DNA of 64,000 nt from Blasia pusilla (lineage: Eukaryota; Marchantiophyta; Marchantiopsida; Blasiales), in assembly GCA_050084515.1 (NCBI GenBank), contig CM114272.1, positions 55,242,001-55,306,000 on the forward strand. The letters are read 5' to 3'. The translations under genes were made by a program, and so were the position numbers. This document shows, one piece after another, positions 31,592-45,516 of the stretch. The notes under the pieces were generated by a model that worked only from the letters and a program-made list of their open reading frames with translations, was not told where the DNA came from and did no database searches. The stretch's first letter is position 1. Every line of letters begins with the position of its first letter.

Positions 31592-34280
31592 TACTTATTC
31601 TTTTGAACTAGCAACTTTGGAAGTCCACTCTCTTCTGGTCCACTAGAATCATCCAATTTAATTTCATGTACATTTATATTACCTTTCATAATTAATTTTT
31701 GTAATTATTAAGTGTCATTTTAAGACTATTTCAAACGGTCATATCAACTCTAAAGCCAAGGGATTCCATGGGATGAAAGTGCCAAGTGGAGTTAAGTTTG
31801 CAAAATGAAAGAGCGCTCTCCGATGATAATACTAATTAAACTTTTGACTTAGAAACTCTCAAATTCAAAGCCCTTCCAAATATGCTTAGCTGAAGAGGAG
31901 GAGGAGGAGTCAAGTTGGAAAAGCAAGGGATGTGGGGAGATTTTTCTCCCTAAAGATCTCTTGCCCCCCCCTCCAGATTCCCCTCCTCCACGGCCATCGT
32001 CATCTTCTCCATCTCCACGTCTATTTGTGAGTGAGCCCTCTTGGATGCCATAAGCCATCCTTTTCAAATACATGATCAAAACATATGCTAGAGGCTTTCA
32101 TGAACATGGCCTTATGTGTAGTCATTAATCATCAACATTTTGAAGGGGCGACTAAACATAACAATGCCAAGGAATAAGGGGTAACTTTGGCAAAACTAGT
32201 TCGGTGGCCTTTGCAAGAGTCTTGACGTAAAGAACGGAGACATATAGTGACGAAAACATAGAAAATCTGAAAAGACCATTTTTCTCAATAATTATCGGTA
32301 GAAGCGATGAATATGTCGTAACATCGGACGCTTGAAGCCGTAATTTGCTATACGGTCAAATGCCGTCCCTCACGGGTGGACGCTCACCTCCTCCGTGCAA
32401 GATGGGTGTGCATGTATTTAAACTCACACGCTCTGAAAATTACGGTATTGAGATTCCTAGGACTCCTTAGATTGAAAATTAGGATATTTCCTATTGGAAT
32501 TCCTCGGATTATTAAAATTATATTCCTCGGACATAAATGGCCTATTTTATGGTCAAACGTCGAAAAATTGACGTCCGCCCTAACAGTTAAGTTAGACTTA
32601 GGCCCATAACTAAGTTCCGTCCGACTCATATGGGTCGCCCGTCCGAGGGCAGGTTGTGCTGATGTGACAGTCGCAGGATGTCTCAGAGAACCACGTGATT
32701 CGCCTACAACAGCGGACACTAACGACGTTGGCTGACTCGGATCGACGTGGATGGAGTACGGTAATAATGGTGGTCCTCCGTCGGTGAAGCGGAGCGTCTC
32801 ACCGAACTCAACGCCGGGCTCTTCCACCGGCGAGCCAGTGTAACGTAACCGCGGTTGGCTATCCGGAACCCGTGCCGCGTCCAAGATCGAACCCATCGCA
32901 AAAGCCGTGCGTAGAAAGAGACTGACGCTTGTTTGCTTCGTCCGTCCGTCCGGCCGTCCCCGGCTGTCTCGCTCGCAGGGGATGTATACATGGGGATCGT
33001 GCATAATACGTCGCGCTAGTGTTCAATTTCGAATTGTGAATTCTTCGGATTGCGCTTCTCAGGGTAGGGAGGAATTTCCTGATGCGCAAGATTGGACGCG
33101 GGTGTCGGCGTAAGCGGATGTTGTGGTTGTAGGGGATCGTTGCATCCGTTCTTTCGGGAGGGAGAGCGATTTGATCACCGGCGATGTGAACTCTGGTGCA
33201 GGCTGTTTGTTTGAATGCGGTCGCCTCCGGAAACTGTGGAGAAAGTGAATTGGTAGGTGTTTGGCCTCTCTGTTTAGGTTCATGTGTTACTTTTTTTTTT
33301 ACGCAATTTCGAGATGTGTTGTGGTTCATCCTCGATCGCCTTAGAGATTATTGTTGTGATTTTCAGTGTGAGGTCTATTGGGCAAGCTGATGGCGGAATT
33401 TCGGTCACAGAGGCGTGCTTCCGGGTCCATATTTGCTCGATCAAAATTACCCGGGAACGCCGTTGGGAAGAAAGTGCTTCTTTTTCCTTTTCGTCGTGTT
33501 CACGAGTCGATTAGAAGGACTTGCTTGGATTTTTTCGGGGAAATCCTTTTCAAAAGAAGCGCTCCCATATATGCTGACGCTTCTGGTCTTGGGAACGATC
33601 GCCTACGGTTCGAAGATCATGCAAATTTGATTCAATTTTCGTAACGTTCTTTAGATATCCGTTTCACGAAACATGCATTTAGCTATACAATCCAAGGTGT
33701 ATCAAACAGGTGAGGATGACTGATTGCAAGACCGGGATTCGCACGCTAATAATTCGGCTAGATTATGCTGTGCGAAAACCCGAACACGTCCATTACGCAG
33801 AGCTTGCCTGACCTACTATTAGACGATGATGTCGTACGCTGGAATAGCTTGTGCGACCAACTGAGCAGCTAATATGATAGTCATTTGAATTGAGATGATG
33901 CGCTAGCGGTACAAGTGCGTTTGGAGGAGACTTTATTCGCTTCGGAGTAGATAGGAGATCGATAAACCTTGGCTCTCTTAAAAATTACACCCAACTCTTC
34001 TTCTTATTGTGCCTCGATAGCGTCGGCTTACCGCTTTGATCGCTCTGTGAATGTGCTTTACATAAGAATCCGTTAATTTGATCGAATATATCTCAAAGAT
34101 ATTTATAAGTACATGCGTTCAGAATGCCTTGTAATTGGAGATAAATCAAACTTTGAGATTTTTCTGCGACGTCAAATGCGTAGATTGTGATTCTAATGTC
34201 TTTAAAGACATCGAATTTCGTACTCACCGGTGCTATGTCCTTGTTTCTCAGAGAAGGCCTATTTTCACTTGTATGAAAGT
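31592..34280. other. Region upstream of LKR/SDH, probable promoter and leader
   Basis: The first part is AT-rich repeat DNA. From about 32350 the sequence becomes CpG-rich. A 206-codon minus-strand frame (32384-33004) resembles nothing known. An acceptor-like TTTCTCAG ending at 34251 just before the LKR/SDH start suggests that the 5' leader is spliced. A T-run lies near 33290. Confidence 0.45.
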
Positions 34281-37200
34281 ATGACGGCCGGTAATCACAA
34301 TAAGGCGATCGGAGAATTGCGGATGACCGCAGATGAATTCACGCGGGGAAATGGAGTAGTGGGAATAAGGAGAGAGGAGCATAATAAGTGGGAACGACGG
34401 GCTCCTCTGACTCCTGCTCATTGCGCGAAACTTTTACACTCCGGACGAAAGGGTGACGGGGTTCGTCGTATTATCATTCAACCCTGTACCAAGCGCATTC
34501 ACTCAGATCTGCAATATCAGGAAGTTGGATGCGAAATTTCAGAAGATCTTTCTGACTGTGGACTTATTCTTGGTGTAAAGCGCCCGCAGGTGTCTGACTC
34601 GCGCCTTTCGCTTGAACTTGCTAAGTTTGATTCCTCAACACGCTCCTAAAAGATGCAACAGGCTATGAAGAAGTTTTCGGGTTGTTTCTCATTGTCTGTC
34701 TTTGAGCTTCACAATCAGTCGAATTTTCGAGTTTAGGTCGACGCGTTTGAACAGTTCAATGATGGTGCTAGTGTTAGTTCTTCACTATGCTGAGGACGAA
34801 TTTGAGGCGATATTCTTGGTAAAAATGTTTTGTTCCCTCAGCATTTCCTGCCATGTGATTTGTGTGCGCAGTTAGGTACGTTGCTTCCCAAGAGAGCGTA
34901 TGCGTTTTTTTCGCATACTCATAAAGCGCAACCAGAGAACATGGCCTTACTTGATGAGGTATATGTAATCTGCGTGACAAAATTTCGGCATGACGACTTG
35001 TCAAGTTTGATGCAGTAGTCTGTCTAGACCTGGAAGATGTTGAATTCGCTGAGGTCAATGCATGGCTTCCCGACAGTGTGTCCACAGTGCGAAAAAATAG
35101 AGAGGAATTCATTGATGATTGAGATCCTTCAGGGAATCGGATTTCAGTTGTCGAGTTTACGTTCTTCAAGCTCGCCGGCAGCGTAAAGCTCTTTAGATTT
35201 TTCGAAAGATTTACACAATTGAACAAGAGCAGATCAATTTAGCCCAATAGAGCAGGACACACCTGTAAAACAACGTAAGATAGACTTGACTCATCATTTG
35301 AAGTTGAGAATTCGCTCTCTTAAGCTGAGAAATCCAAACGATTTAGGTGCTCTTATGTCAAGGCAAAGAAGCTATGAAAGAGGTTTATTTCGTACGGAAT
35401 GAAGAAACCGATTATCACTTGGAGACGACGGCCATTTGATGCTAAGTTCGCGCATGTAGTCTTTCTCAAAGGACGTACCTGATGTGTTAGCTCTTCGTTT
35501 TCAGGTACTTGAAAAGCGAGTTTCATTGTATGACTACGAACTTATTGCCGGAGAGAATGGTGAAAGGCTCGTAGCTTTCGGAGAATATGCAGGCAGGGCA
35601 GGAATGATCGACTTCCTGCGTGGATTGGGCGAGAGTAAGGGTTTCGCCGAAATACTCATAGTCTAGTAGATGCTTTTCTGCCTTGGTGCTGGGGATTTTC
35701 GTATCTCCCTCTTGCGTTCCACGACTCTGATGCCTTCAGGTTAGCTGAGCAGTCGCTCTGCGAAGTCGGATTTTGAAAAGTATTTGCGAACGAGGTGTTA
35801 AACACTTAAACAAACATACAGTGCGAGAAATTGTGGGGCTATCGGGCTTCACATGTGACAAATGATGAAGTGCGCCCCCGCTGGTTTTCACTGTGCAGGG
35901 CTTTTGAGTCTGGGTTTCTCTACCCCGTTCTTATCTGTGGGTTCTTCATACATGCATCCATCACTCAGTGCGGCAAAAGCTGCGGTTATGTCAGCTGGAG
36001 ATGAAATTGCTACCACCGGTCTTTCCCAGGCTATCTGCCCCCTTGTCTTCGTGTTTACCGGTAGCGGAAATGGTAAAGTCTCGTCCATTTTGAATTATCT
36101 CGATCTGGTCCCCACAATCTGCAATAAGAATAATTTGCATTTACCCTCGTTTCGAGACTCAATCATCACAGTTGGTTGAATTAATGTAGAAGTTTACAAC
36201 TGGATTCTTGGTTTCAAGCTGACCTGATTGACGAGGAGAAGACAGCGCGGTCTACTGTAGGCACGGTGCTTGAGGTTTAATAATTTGGATAAGGTGAAAC
36301 TGTCAAAGTAGCTCTGTACAGTTGTGCAGTGTCGTTCACGGTGAACTAGGCTCAGGCTGCACTTAAGGACCAACCACTTTCGTCACTGTGCACATGTTAG
36401 CACATTCATATCTTGAGAGAGCAGGCCATCCGTAAACTGCTCGATAGAAGAGGGTCTAGCATCAGAATTTGGAATCGTCCACTAATCAAGATGACTGCGA
36501 TACGCTTTTTCACTGGTCATATGTTCAATTTCGCACAGTTTCGAAGGGTGCACAGGAAATATTTCGACTGTTACCTCACACATTTGTGAAGCCGTCTGAT
36601 CTTCCCGGACTCTATGACGATCTTTGTGATTCGAGCACTAGCGGCATCATAGCCAGGAAGGGGAAGGCTAATTTCCAAGTTTTCGGCTGTGTCGTCGAGT
36701 CTGGCGACATGGTGGCTCCTAACGATCCTTCCAAACAGTTTGATAAGGTAATCATACTCTGTTACGACGAATAGATCTATGGAGATCATTTCTCCTTCAA
36801 ATTTAATACACTAACTTTTGGCTTTTATCCGGGTCCAAGCAACGTGTGAATTTTTTTTACCACTGCAAGAAGAAATTCTATTCGTAGACGCTTCCTTCGA
36901 GTACATCTTTGGTTGGTGTGATGCTTTATGACTAACCAGATGGAAGAGTCTACAATTGCGTCGGAGATTTGATGATGAGGAGAATTCGACAGATAATTAT
37001 AAACGGGTGTATGAATTATGCTGTCTGGGAAACCTGTTAATGAGATTCAAACTAATTTCTGCAGTGTGATTACTACGCTCATCCTGAGCAGTACCATCCA
37101 ATTTTCCATGAGAAGATCGCCCCATATACCTCAGTCATAGGTATGTATCACATCCAACTCAGTGGATCGTAAGGAATTGGCAAGTATTCTGGATATAAAA

Positions 37201-40200
37201 CTTTTGAAAGTTCTTGATTTGTGGAAAGTACACCTTCTGTACAGATTATCCACATCATAAGCTCGTCATAAATGGAACTACTGGGTTCATGGCCGATGAT
37301 TTTGAACGTAAATTACAGTTCCTGGTCCATGTGTGAACTCCATGTCTCGCTCTCGACTGTTAGCCTCTACGTTTTCATCATGGTCTTGGTTATGTTCCCG
37401 ACTAATTTGGTTACATACGGAGCTTATTTGATCCATTCATACTGTGTGAGAGGTCTAGATAGACATGCATGGCTTCTCTTCTCAAACTCGGCTTTTCATA
37501 GTCGGTGATCTATTTTCTGTTTGGTCACGTCCCGGGTCAGACAAACTTGTCTCCTCATTCCTTGGCTCTGGTTTCCATTTTTGCCTTCCCATGGCAGGTT
37601 TCATGGTTTCGAAGACAGTTTGCGAGTAGTCAATAGCGGGGCCCAACTGTAGAGAACGTTCAGTATGGGCGGTACTTCGAGGGAATACTTGTCGATTTTC
37701 TTGAGTGAGATCTTACGACTTGTAATCTAAGTTGGTCCTGTTTGAAAATGGTAGTGAATTGCATGTATTGGGAGCGGAGATTTCCTCGCTTGCTTACCTG
37801 CCAGCAATTGCGAGAGTTGAACACCTCCAGATCAACCACGATTGGAGATCAAAAGCGGAGCCGATTTCTGGGAGTGGCAGACATAACTTGCGATGTGCAG
37901 GGTTCAATTGAGTGCCTCAATAAAGTCACTTCTATTGAGCACCCGTTCTTTAGGTTTGTTAATGTCCTGCCCTGCTTTCTATGTGGTTCTAGAAGCAAGA
38001 CACTTCAGCTAATAAACCTTTAGTTGTTCAAGGCACATCCGTGCGCGCTCTCACCAAGCTTTGACCCCGGCTGTGGTCATCAAAAGGATTCAATTTGAAT
38101 TAGGCTGTTCAAAGAGTTTCCGCTAGCTGTTGAGACCCTTCCTACCGTAAATTTAGCTGCGCTAGTAAGGGAGGTAGAATAATTGTTTTAGAAAAAGTGC
38201 ATGTGAAGTGAGTTCTGAGAAGTTGTTTCCCCCATCCTGTCAATGCGAGCTTTTCATGCATAGTTTATACTGAGGTGTCGACCATTTACGTTAGCAAAGC
38301 TTCATGCTGTCCATTGCACCGAGTCCACGTAAAACGAAAGCCTTTCTGGTTCAAATTCGCACAAAAATCTCTTTAGACACGCGATATTACTCCCCACGCA
38401 CTATGGGCCGGAGTTTGTTTCCAAGCCAGATTAGGAAGATAATTTTCTGAACGGTTACCTCCAAACTGGCTTGTTCGCTCAGATACAACCCGTCAACTGG
38501 CACCTACCACGATGATATGGATGGAGATGGAGTTATATTCTTGGCTGTTGATTGTCTTCCAACAGAGCTGGCGAAGGAGGTATGACGTCTGGTCTCTTTC
38601 CGATTGAGGGCTGACTAGTTTCCCTATCGGTAATTAAGAGGAGAATGGGGTGGAAATGATCAAATCTAGTAAACAGTGGAACCTATAAGAGCGTCGGCCA
38701 GAACTGATGTTGCTGGATACGATCTTACTCCTGCTGTTTCTGGTTGTGGTCTTATATTGTCGTTGACTTCGCGTAGGCAACCAAGCATTTCGGAGATGTG
38801 CTGCTGCCATTTGTAACTGCTATGGCCCTTGCACAAACTCCAAACGAGATGTTGCAGCCAATCAAGAGAGCATGCATTGCCCACAATGGAGAGCTTACCC
38901 TTCTTTACGAGTATATTCAACTACTAAGACAATCCGAGACTGGGTGAGTACTGGAAACTGACTAAGTCAGCGTGTCCACTCTGCAAGGCTGTCCTTGGTT
39001 TCTACTTTGGAGTACTACGATCATACTCGTCTTCCCAACGAAAGGTCCACCTTCAAATTAATGCTCTCCCTCTCAAACTTGCATCCCGATTTCCTTGCAG
39101 CGCTCTGTCACGGCCAAGTCCGACTGCGGAAAGAATGGATCCTACACAAGACGTGTAAGAATTCTGGAGATTTACGTTTCGGAGTCTGCAGGTTGCAGTC
39201 TTGCACGGATGCTATCCTACGGAACATTGAGTTTGTATACGTATTGCACACTGGAGATTAACTGCCTTCAGCGTGCTAATTGTTCCTGAGGCTGGAAAAT
39301 GCTTTCATAAACCAATTGTTTGAAATTCGCGTCTACGCTGTATGATGTGTCGCTAACCGTCTGCCAGGTAGAATATTTTAGTAACCAAAGATGATTCTTC
39401 CGACTGAAGTTCGTCGATCGTACTGACGGTGCGTACTTTCGGATCCAGGTTTCTCTTGATGGTCACTTGTTTGATCAATTTCTCATCAACGAAGCTCTGG
39501 ATGTCATATGTAATGCTGGTGGTCGATTTCGTTCGGCCACTTGCAAAGTCGGTCATAACGATGAGGAAATTTCCCACGCCGAGCTGGAAGTAAGTTTGTT
39601 TTGAGCGTGCTGTAAATATTCGGGTTGTGATCCAGTGCTCTGAGCTAACAGCATCGTGGAAAGGGTTCTTGATTCGATGAATTATAGGTGAGATATTTTA
39701 ATGGATAACGGGGGCCTGTGAAGGGGTGGGGCGGGGAAGGTGGGGGACATGTCCGCGGATTCCTTGAGGAATACAAGTTGTAAAATTAGTGGAAGTAGGT
39801 GTGGATCCGTCGTATATGGTCCTATTGGAATGGCAAACCTTCCAGTGCTTTGGTTGAAATTTCTGGGGTACAGTATGCTGCGTAAATTCAGACTAGCGAT
39901 GACATTCACATTTCTACCTTCAAGGTCTAATTTTTAATTTTACAGATTGTCGTCATAACTAGAGAAGACAATTTTTGTTCCGTCCCGTTCAACTAAATAT
40001 GGAAGGTTCATGAGCGCAACAGACCTGTACTATATGTGAAACGGCTAGAGTTCTTACTTTGGTGTCCGTTACTTATTACAGGTTGAGGCTGACAGCGAGC
40101 AGATACTTGATGGAATTCTTGATGCACTAGCTTCAGTTGCTACGGGGAGGGAATCAAAAGGCAATGGGGTGCTGATTAAAGGGAGCAATCTTGAGAAGCA

Positions 40201-43200
40201 AAGGAAATTAAGTCATAGAAGCTTACGAGTCATGGAGGTCAGTCATCATGATGTGCTGAAAGTGCTCATAGTGGGAGCAGGCCGAATGTGCGAACCAGCC
40301 GTGAAATATCTGGCCTTACATGGAACTGATCTTCCTTCGGGCAGAGTCGGTGCCCAGAGTGGAGTTAGAGTTCAGGTCGTGGTGGCGTCCTTGTTTCTGG
40401 AAGATGCTGAGAAGGTAACACGTCCCTGGGAACTGAAAAGCTCTTGGTTGGAACTGTTGCTCTGTAGGGCCAATTGCGGAAGATTTGTGCATATTGTTTT
40501 TTCGTCTCTAAAATGTTTCGTACATAAAGTGTTCGTAGGTCAGATTGACAAAGGGTGAATTCCGTATCAATTCATACTTCATGTGTGGGGGTTTTATTAA
40601 GAAATTTGCTTTGGTAGTTTGGATTGAAGATCTGCTAGATTAGACCTCTTCTTGTTTCGACCTAGAACTTCTGTCGAAATTCTCTGAACGAAAATGGCAT
40701 CGATGTGTTGATGTCCCTGAAAATTTCACGTGAAGATGACTTGGAACAGCCATGGCTGAGTCGCAGGTAACTGCAGGAGTCCCCAATTCGACGGCGGTAC
40801 AGTTGGATATCTCCGATGGTCCCCGGCTACGAACTTGTATTTCTCAGGTGACAAGGAGTAGCTACTTTAACAGTCCAAAGATACAACAACCGTTTAGCAA
40901 GAAGATTGTACTAAGAGAATAAGTAAGATAAGTAGAAAGTAAGTAGTTCCAATCAGACGTTTTCTAGCTTCGCCCCCGGCGTTGCAGAAAAGACTACGAA
41001 AAGAAATAAATTTCATGTAACCTGTGTTAGTACTGAACCAGATTTGCGAACCATGACTTATCAAATGCGGTGACTGAAAGGAAAATTAAAAAATTTCCGC
41101 TTGTCTCTCACTGATCTTTTTGGAATTCCTGGAGCCCTTGTAATCTGTCTGCTCCAGAATTCGATTGATATTGTGCCCCACTCAGTTTAGCGGCTTTTGC
41201 TGATTTGGCCTTTTTCTATTGCCGTGCCAATATTACACTACAGCCTGCTTGACAGAGTACAATTGGTTGATCATGCAGGCAGCAGTAGTCATCAGTTTGC
41301 TTCCACCAGATTGCCATGTTGTTATCGCGACAGCATGTATTGAAGTACGTCATTTTCCATTTACCCAAACTTTGTTGGAATCTACGGTGGCTTTGATGCA
41401 TCAAGGGATCTGCCGCGTTTTATTCTTTGTTTGCATTTGGGCATACCTCAGGGGAGAGGGGACGATGATATGCTAAGCACATGTGATCGGTCACCTTCGA
41501 AATATGGAAAGATGAGCGAGAACTGTTAGGATCATTAATTAAACGTTAAAGACGATGCTTTACTGCAGTGCCTCGCCAGCCTTTGGCTTTAGGGTATGAA
41601 GCTGTGGCTACACTAATCCCTTTTTTTCTGTGCATTCCTTTGAGGCAGCTCAAAAGAAATCTCGTCACAGCAAGTTATGTTAGTTCTGAGATGGCCGCGT
41701 TACATGAGAGGGCTAAAGAGGCTGGGATTTCACTGCTCTGTGAAATGGGTCTTGACCCCGGGATTGGTAAGTGTTTCCACTTTCCATTCTAATTTCGTAT
41801 ACGATGTAATGAGCAGTGTCCCATTTGGCATCTTTTGGTATCCTGGGCTGTAAGTCCTTAGGCATTTTGGTGACTCTTCGGTCTGTACCCTTGATCAAAA
41901 TTCCGCACTACATTCCCTCCAGAAGTGCGCCGTCGTTCTACACTGTACACCGGTTTAGTTTTTAATGTCTTAAAGGTTTTGTCTGTTTCGTACTGGGAAA
42001 GGCTTGAGAGAAATTTGGCATTGATCTATCTTCAAGATATCTCGTCTCCCAACCGGATTTGGTTGGAGATGTGCAGATCACATGATGGCAATGCAGATGA
42101 TCGATACGGCTCACTCTAAAGGAGGACATGTAAAATCTTTTGTATCATATTGTGGAGGCCTCCCCTCTCCTATGGCGGCAAACAATCCACTCGGATATAA
42201 ATTTAGGTGCCCTCCGAACTGCTTCAAACACTCGATGCCTCAGCTATTATTAGGCTATATTTTTAAAGAGTTCAAGATGACTTCAATTTGGAGGAAGTGG
42301 GAGTAGAAAGTTCTGAAAATTCTTGCTGGGATCTTAAAATCAGCTGGAATCCTGCTGGAGCTATAAAGGCTGGACGTAATTCTGCTGTGTACAAGTGTGA
42401 TGGTAAAATAATACAAGTACCTGGTAAGTTCATGGGCCGGAAAGCTTAATTCCTGTCTTCTTCATATGCGTTTGTCATACTAATCTTACTTTGTAGGAGA
42501 TTCGTTCAATTCATACTCAGATTTACTCGTGGCTAGGTGATGTTCGAAACAGGCATGGTCGAAGTCATGAATTAATTCCCTGAAGGTTGATTCAGTTGGC
42601 TACAGTCTGTACAAGATATTGTTTGTTGACCTTGCACTTTTCATAGCTTAGCATGCCTCTCTGAACCTCTGCGACGTAGATTGAGAAATCCAAATTTACG
42701 CGATTCATGTTGTCACGATTCCTTTCTGAACTGAAATCTTTTACATGTTTCAATGAGTTGAAGTCGAGGGTTTTACGACTTCGAAAAAGCATAAATTATG
42801 CAGCTTGGAAGAGAAATGCAGGATTAGAATTTGAACCACCTTCGCACTAATAACTGTGCAGGTGAAGACTTGTTCACATCAGCTGTTCCCATACGGCTCT
42901 CTAATTTTCCTGCGTTTGCGTTGGAGAGGCTTCCAAATCGGAACTCATTGGAATACGGGGAAAGTTACGGAATCGCCAATGAAGCATCTACTGTCTTCAG
43001 AGCAACTTTACGTTACGAGGGTATGGCTTTCTATATCAAGTGCGTCTGGTCACATTGGTATGAAGTTTGCTGTTAAGAATTCGTATAAGTGAATCTAGTG
43101 AAATTGCACCATTGATATATGTCCCACCCAAGAAGGTTGTAGTAAGAGTTTCGGATGAAGAGTTTCAATTATTAAAAGAGAGAAGAGTTAAGCTATGCGT

Positions 43201-45300
43201 TTGAGCGACCTTCCAGAAGAAATTTACGAATTTGGTGCTGTCATTAACAGCTGCTTTCGACGGTTTGCTTTACAGGATTCAGCGAATTGATGGCGGGTGT
43301 AGGTAAACTCGGTTACTTCAATTTTGATAGCCATCACCTGCTCTCGAAAGATGACTCGAATCTGGGAATCACTTTCGAGTCATTTTTGGAGTCTCTCTTG
43401 AATGAACTAGCCCACAGCACCGAAACAGAGTCGAAAGAAGTTGGAGCAGAGACTGTAGCCAAGCTTGGGTGCTGTACAGACATTGCTGCTGCGCAAAGAC
43501 TCTTGCATTGTATAAGGTGTGCAAACCGTTACTATCGTATACCTATTTGTATTTGATATCAGATGAATTTCTTTTATCTCAGTCGTCATGGTTGCACGCT
43601 AGTCTAGACTCAGCACCTTGACTGACCAAATCGAGCATACCGATTTTCATTGGCCTTTCTTACTTTGCTTTTCAAGGCTTTGTTAATTTTCTTATTGAAA
43701 GAGTCGGACACAATTGTTTTCAGATTAAGACGTCCACTTGTAATATTGGTGCGGCGTGAATACACGTAAGATTTTCTAGATGAGATACAAACAACAGTTA
43801 CCAGTCGTCAGCCTGAAATTTTTCTTTGAGATACTCCACTTCTTTATCTTTGATTCTGCTATGTGACTATCTTCGTCTGGAAAAGTTGCGTTAAATTTAT
43901 AGTTTTGAAGTGATCTCGAGACTCATTTTGCCGAGTTGGACGGAACAGATGGCTTGGGCTGAACTCAAAGCTGGATGTTCCACAAAGCTGCAAGAGTGCG
44001 TTTGATGTCTTATGCTCGCGTATGGAAACGATGCTTACTTTTGCGCCAAATGAGCAGGTAAGGACAAGAAATAATATCCAGGTTGAGAGAAAGAATATTT
44101 GTGGCGTGAAATCGCAGAAGAAGAACTAGTGTTCAGTTGAATGCAGTCACGAACATAGAGAAATTTGTACCAGTGAGTTTGTTTGGAAGAAAAGTAAACG
44201 TTTTCTATGTAGACGCTGTTATAGAGCGCGAATGAGGTGATATTGATGTGCAGGATCTCGTGCTGCTCCATCATGAACTGGAGGTGGCTTATGAAGATGG
44301 TCGTCCAACCGAGCGACACACGGCGACATTGTTGGCATTAGGAGAAACCTCCAGCTGCTGCAAATATCCAGGAGGGCCACAGACAGCTATGGCATGCACT
44401 GTGGGATTAACAGCGGCTATCGGCGCACAGGTATCACTTATACACTCATTCCTTGCTGGATAACTTCCTCGTGGGAACTATAAGATATGAGCTTTGGGAA
44501 TGTGAGGGAATATCTGCATTTCCTGTACTGCTACGTTTGTGAAGAAATGCCTTACATCTGGACTTCATCATAAATGCTTCTACACACCGGATATCGGATA
44601 CAATCGACTGTCGACTATATCGATGACTGCGGGGTTTACACATTTCTGCTAGTTTCTGTACATTCTGTTTTCGAGGTGGAGACTTCCTACCCCCCCAAGC
44701 GGGACCTTGCTGTGCATCTCGCATATCCGTTTTCAGGGTGTTATGGACAGAAACAATGACGGGAATGCCTTCGCTTGGTTGAATTGAGAATTATTATTCA
44801 TCGCAGTTAGTAACAAACTCAGAGAGACTGCATCTTCTAGAAAAAGCTCTCTAGTCACGAATAAATGACATCATGATTCTTACGTCGTTTCGAACCACAC
44901 TCATTCCTGCAGCTTTTACTCTTCCAACAAGTCAAATCAAAGGGAGTGCTTCGACCGTTGCAACCTGAAGTGTACGAGCCAGGTACGCCTCATATCTCCT
45001 CTCTTCTCTCCTTGTGCGACGCAACCACATATAAGTGCATGGTTCTGTTTGGATCATCAAGTCAGGAGTCCCATAAATTGTGGTCTCTCAGTTTCTTTTC
45101 CAATGGAGTGTGGCCTAGACCGAAAATCTTGATGGGTCCTCGATTTCCCAGAAGATGATACAGGAGAAGTGCTAAAAGTATCGTCTGTCGGGTCGTTGCG
45201 TGAATCGTTCTCCAGTAACACATATATCCTGCCTTTCCCAGCTTTGAAGATTTTAGGTGACCAAGGCATGCAACTTGAAGAGAACACGACGATTCTTTGA
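34281..45300 (+). CDS. LKR/SDH: Bifunctional lysine-ketoglutarate reductase/saccharopine dehydrogenase
   Basis: Cytosolic enzyme of lysine breakdown: lysine plus 2-oxoglutarate to saccharopine (LKR), then to glutamate and aminoadipate semialdehyde (SDH). Exons: 34281-34589, 34872-34958, 35505-35634, 35899-36072, 36539-36747, 37065-37140, 37755-37953, 38483-38579, 38777-38943, 39101-39152, 39410-39589, 40082-40414, 40767-40847, 41279-41344, 41649-41766, 42077-42206, 42344-42423, 42862-43020, 43276-43516, 43949-44057, 44254-44430, 44913-44982, 45242-45300. All introns are GT-AG, phases agree, 1100 residues; Arabidopsis has about 1064. LKR half: KWERRAPLTP (about residue 33), RAYAFFSHTHKAQ, FTGSGNVSKGAQEIF, DDMDGDGV. 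SDH half: VLIVGAGRM at 621, EMGLDPGIDHMMAM near 752, YCGGLPSPMAANNPL, ATLRYEGFSELM. The open frame before 34281 begins with GTG, so this ATG is the start. Exon 10 and the start of exon 11 (alternative 39449) are the least certain. Confidence 0.96.
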
Positions 45301-45458
45301 GCACCTGGAATATTCTGTCTTGGTGTTTTGTGACAAGTATGAGTCGTGGAGAGAGGTGTCAATGGATCCAAAATCATTCATCCTAAGTGGAACACGCCAC
45401 CTATCGTCCACGCTCCAGGTATCATGTAACTGGCATCCGGATCTCATCCGACTTAGAA

Positions 45459-45464
45459 AATAAA
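45459..45464 (+). promoter_or_regulatory. Candidate polyadenylation signal of LKR/SDH
   Basis: AATAAA lies about 160 bases after the stop codon. Plant signals are loose, so this is only a candidate. Confidence 0.4.
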
Positions 45465-45478
45465 GCACTGTACATAGA

Positions 45479-45516
45479 AGAATGCTTGTGGCGAGAAACA
45501 CTGTCACAAGCATTCT
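45479..45516 (+). repeat. Hairpin with perfect 12-bp stem after LKR/SDH
   Basis: Arms AGAATGCTTGTG (45479-45490) and CACAAGCATTCT (45505-45516) with a 14-base loop. It lies just past the candidate polyadenylation signal, so it would fall in the 3' untranslated region or directly behind it. Confidence 0.9.

Noticed and set aside
32384-33004. A 206-codon minus-strand open frame with an ATG upstream of LKR/SDH
   Set aside because: It resembles no family, lies in CpG-rich promoter-like DNA, has overlapping open frames on the other strand, and shows no exon structure.
34230-34280. Possible N-terminal extension of LKR/SDH by 17 codons
   Set aside because: The frame begins with GTG, not ATG, and contains an acceptor-like TTTCTCAG, so it is more likely intron and leader.
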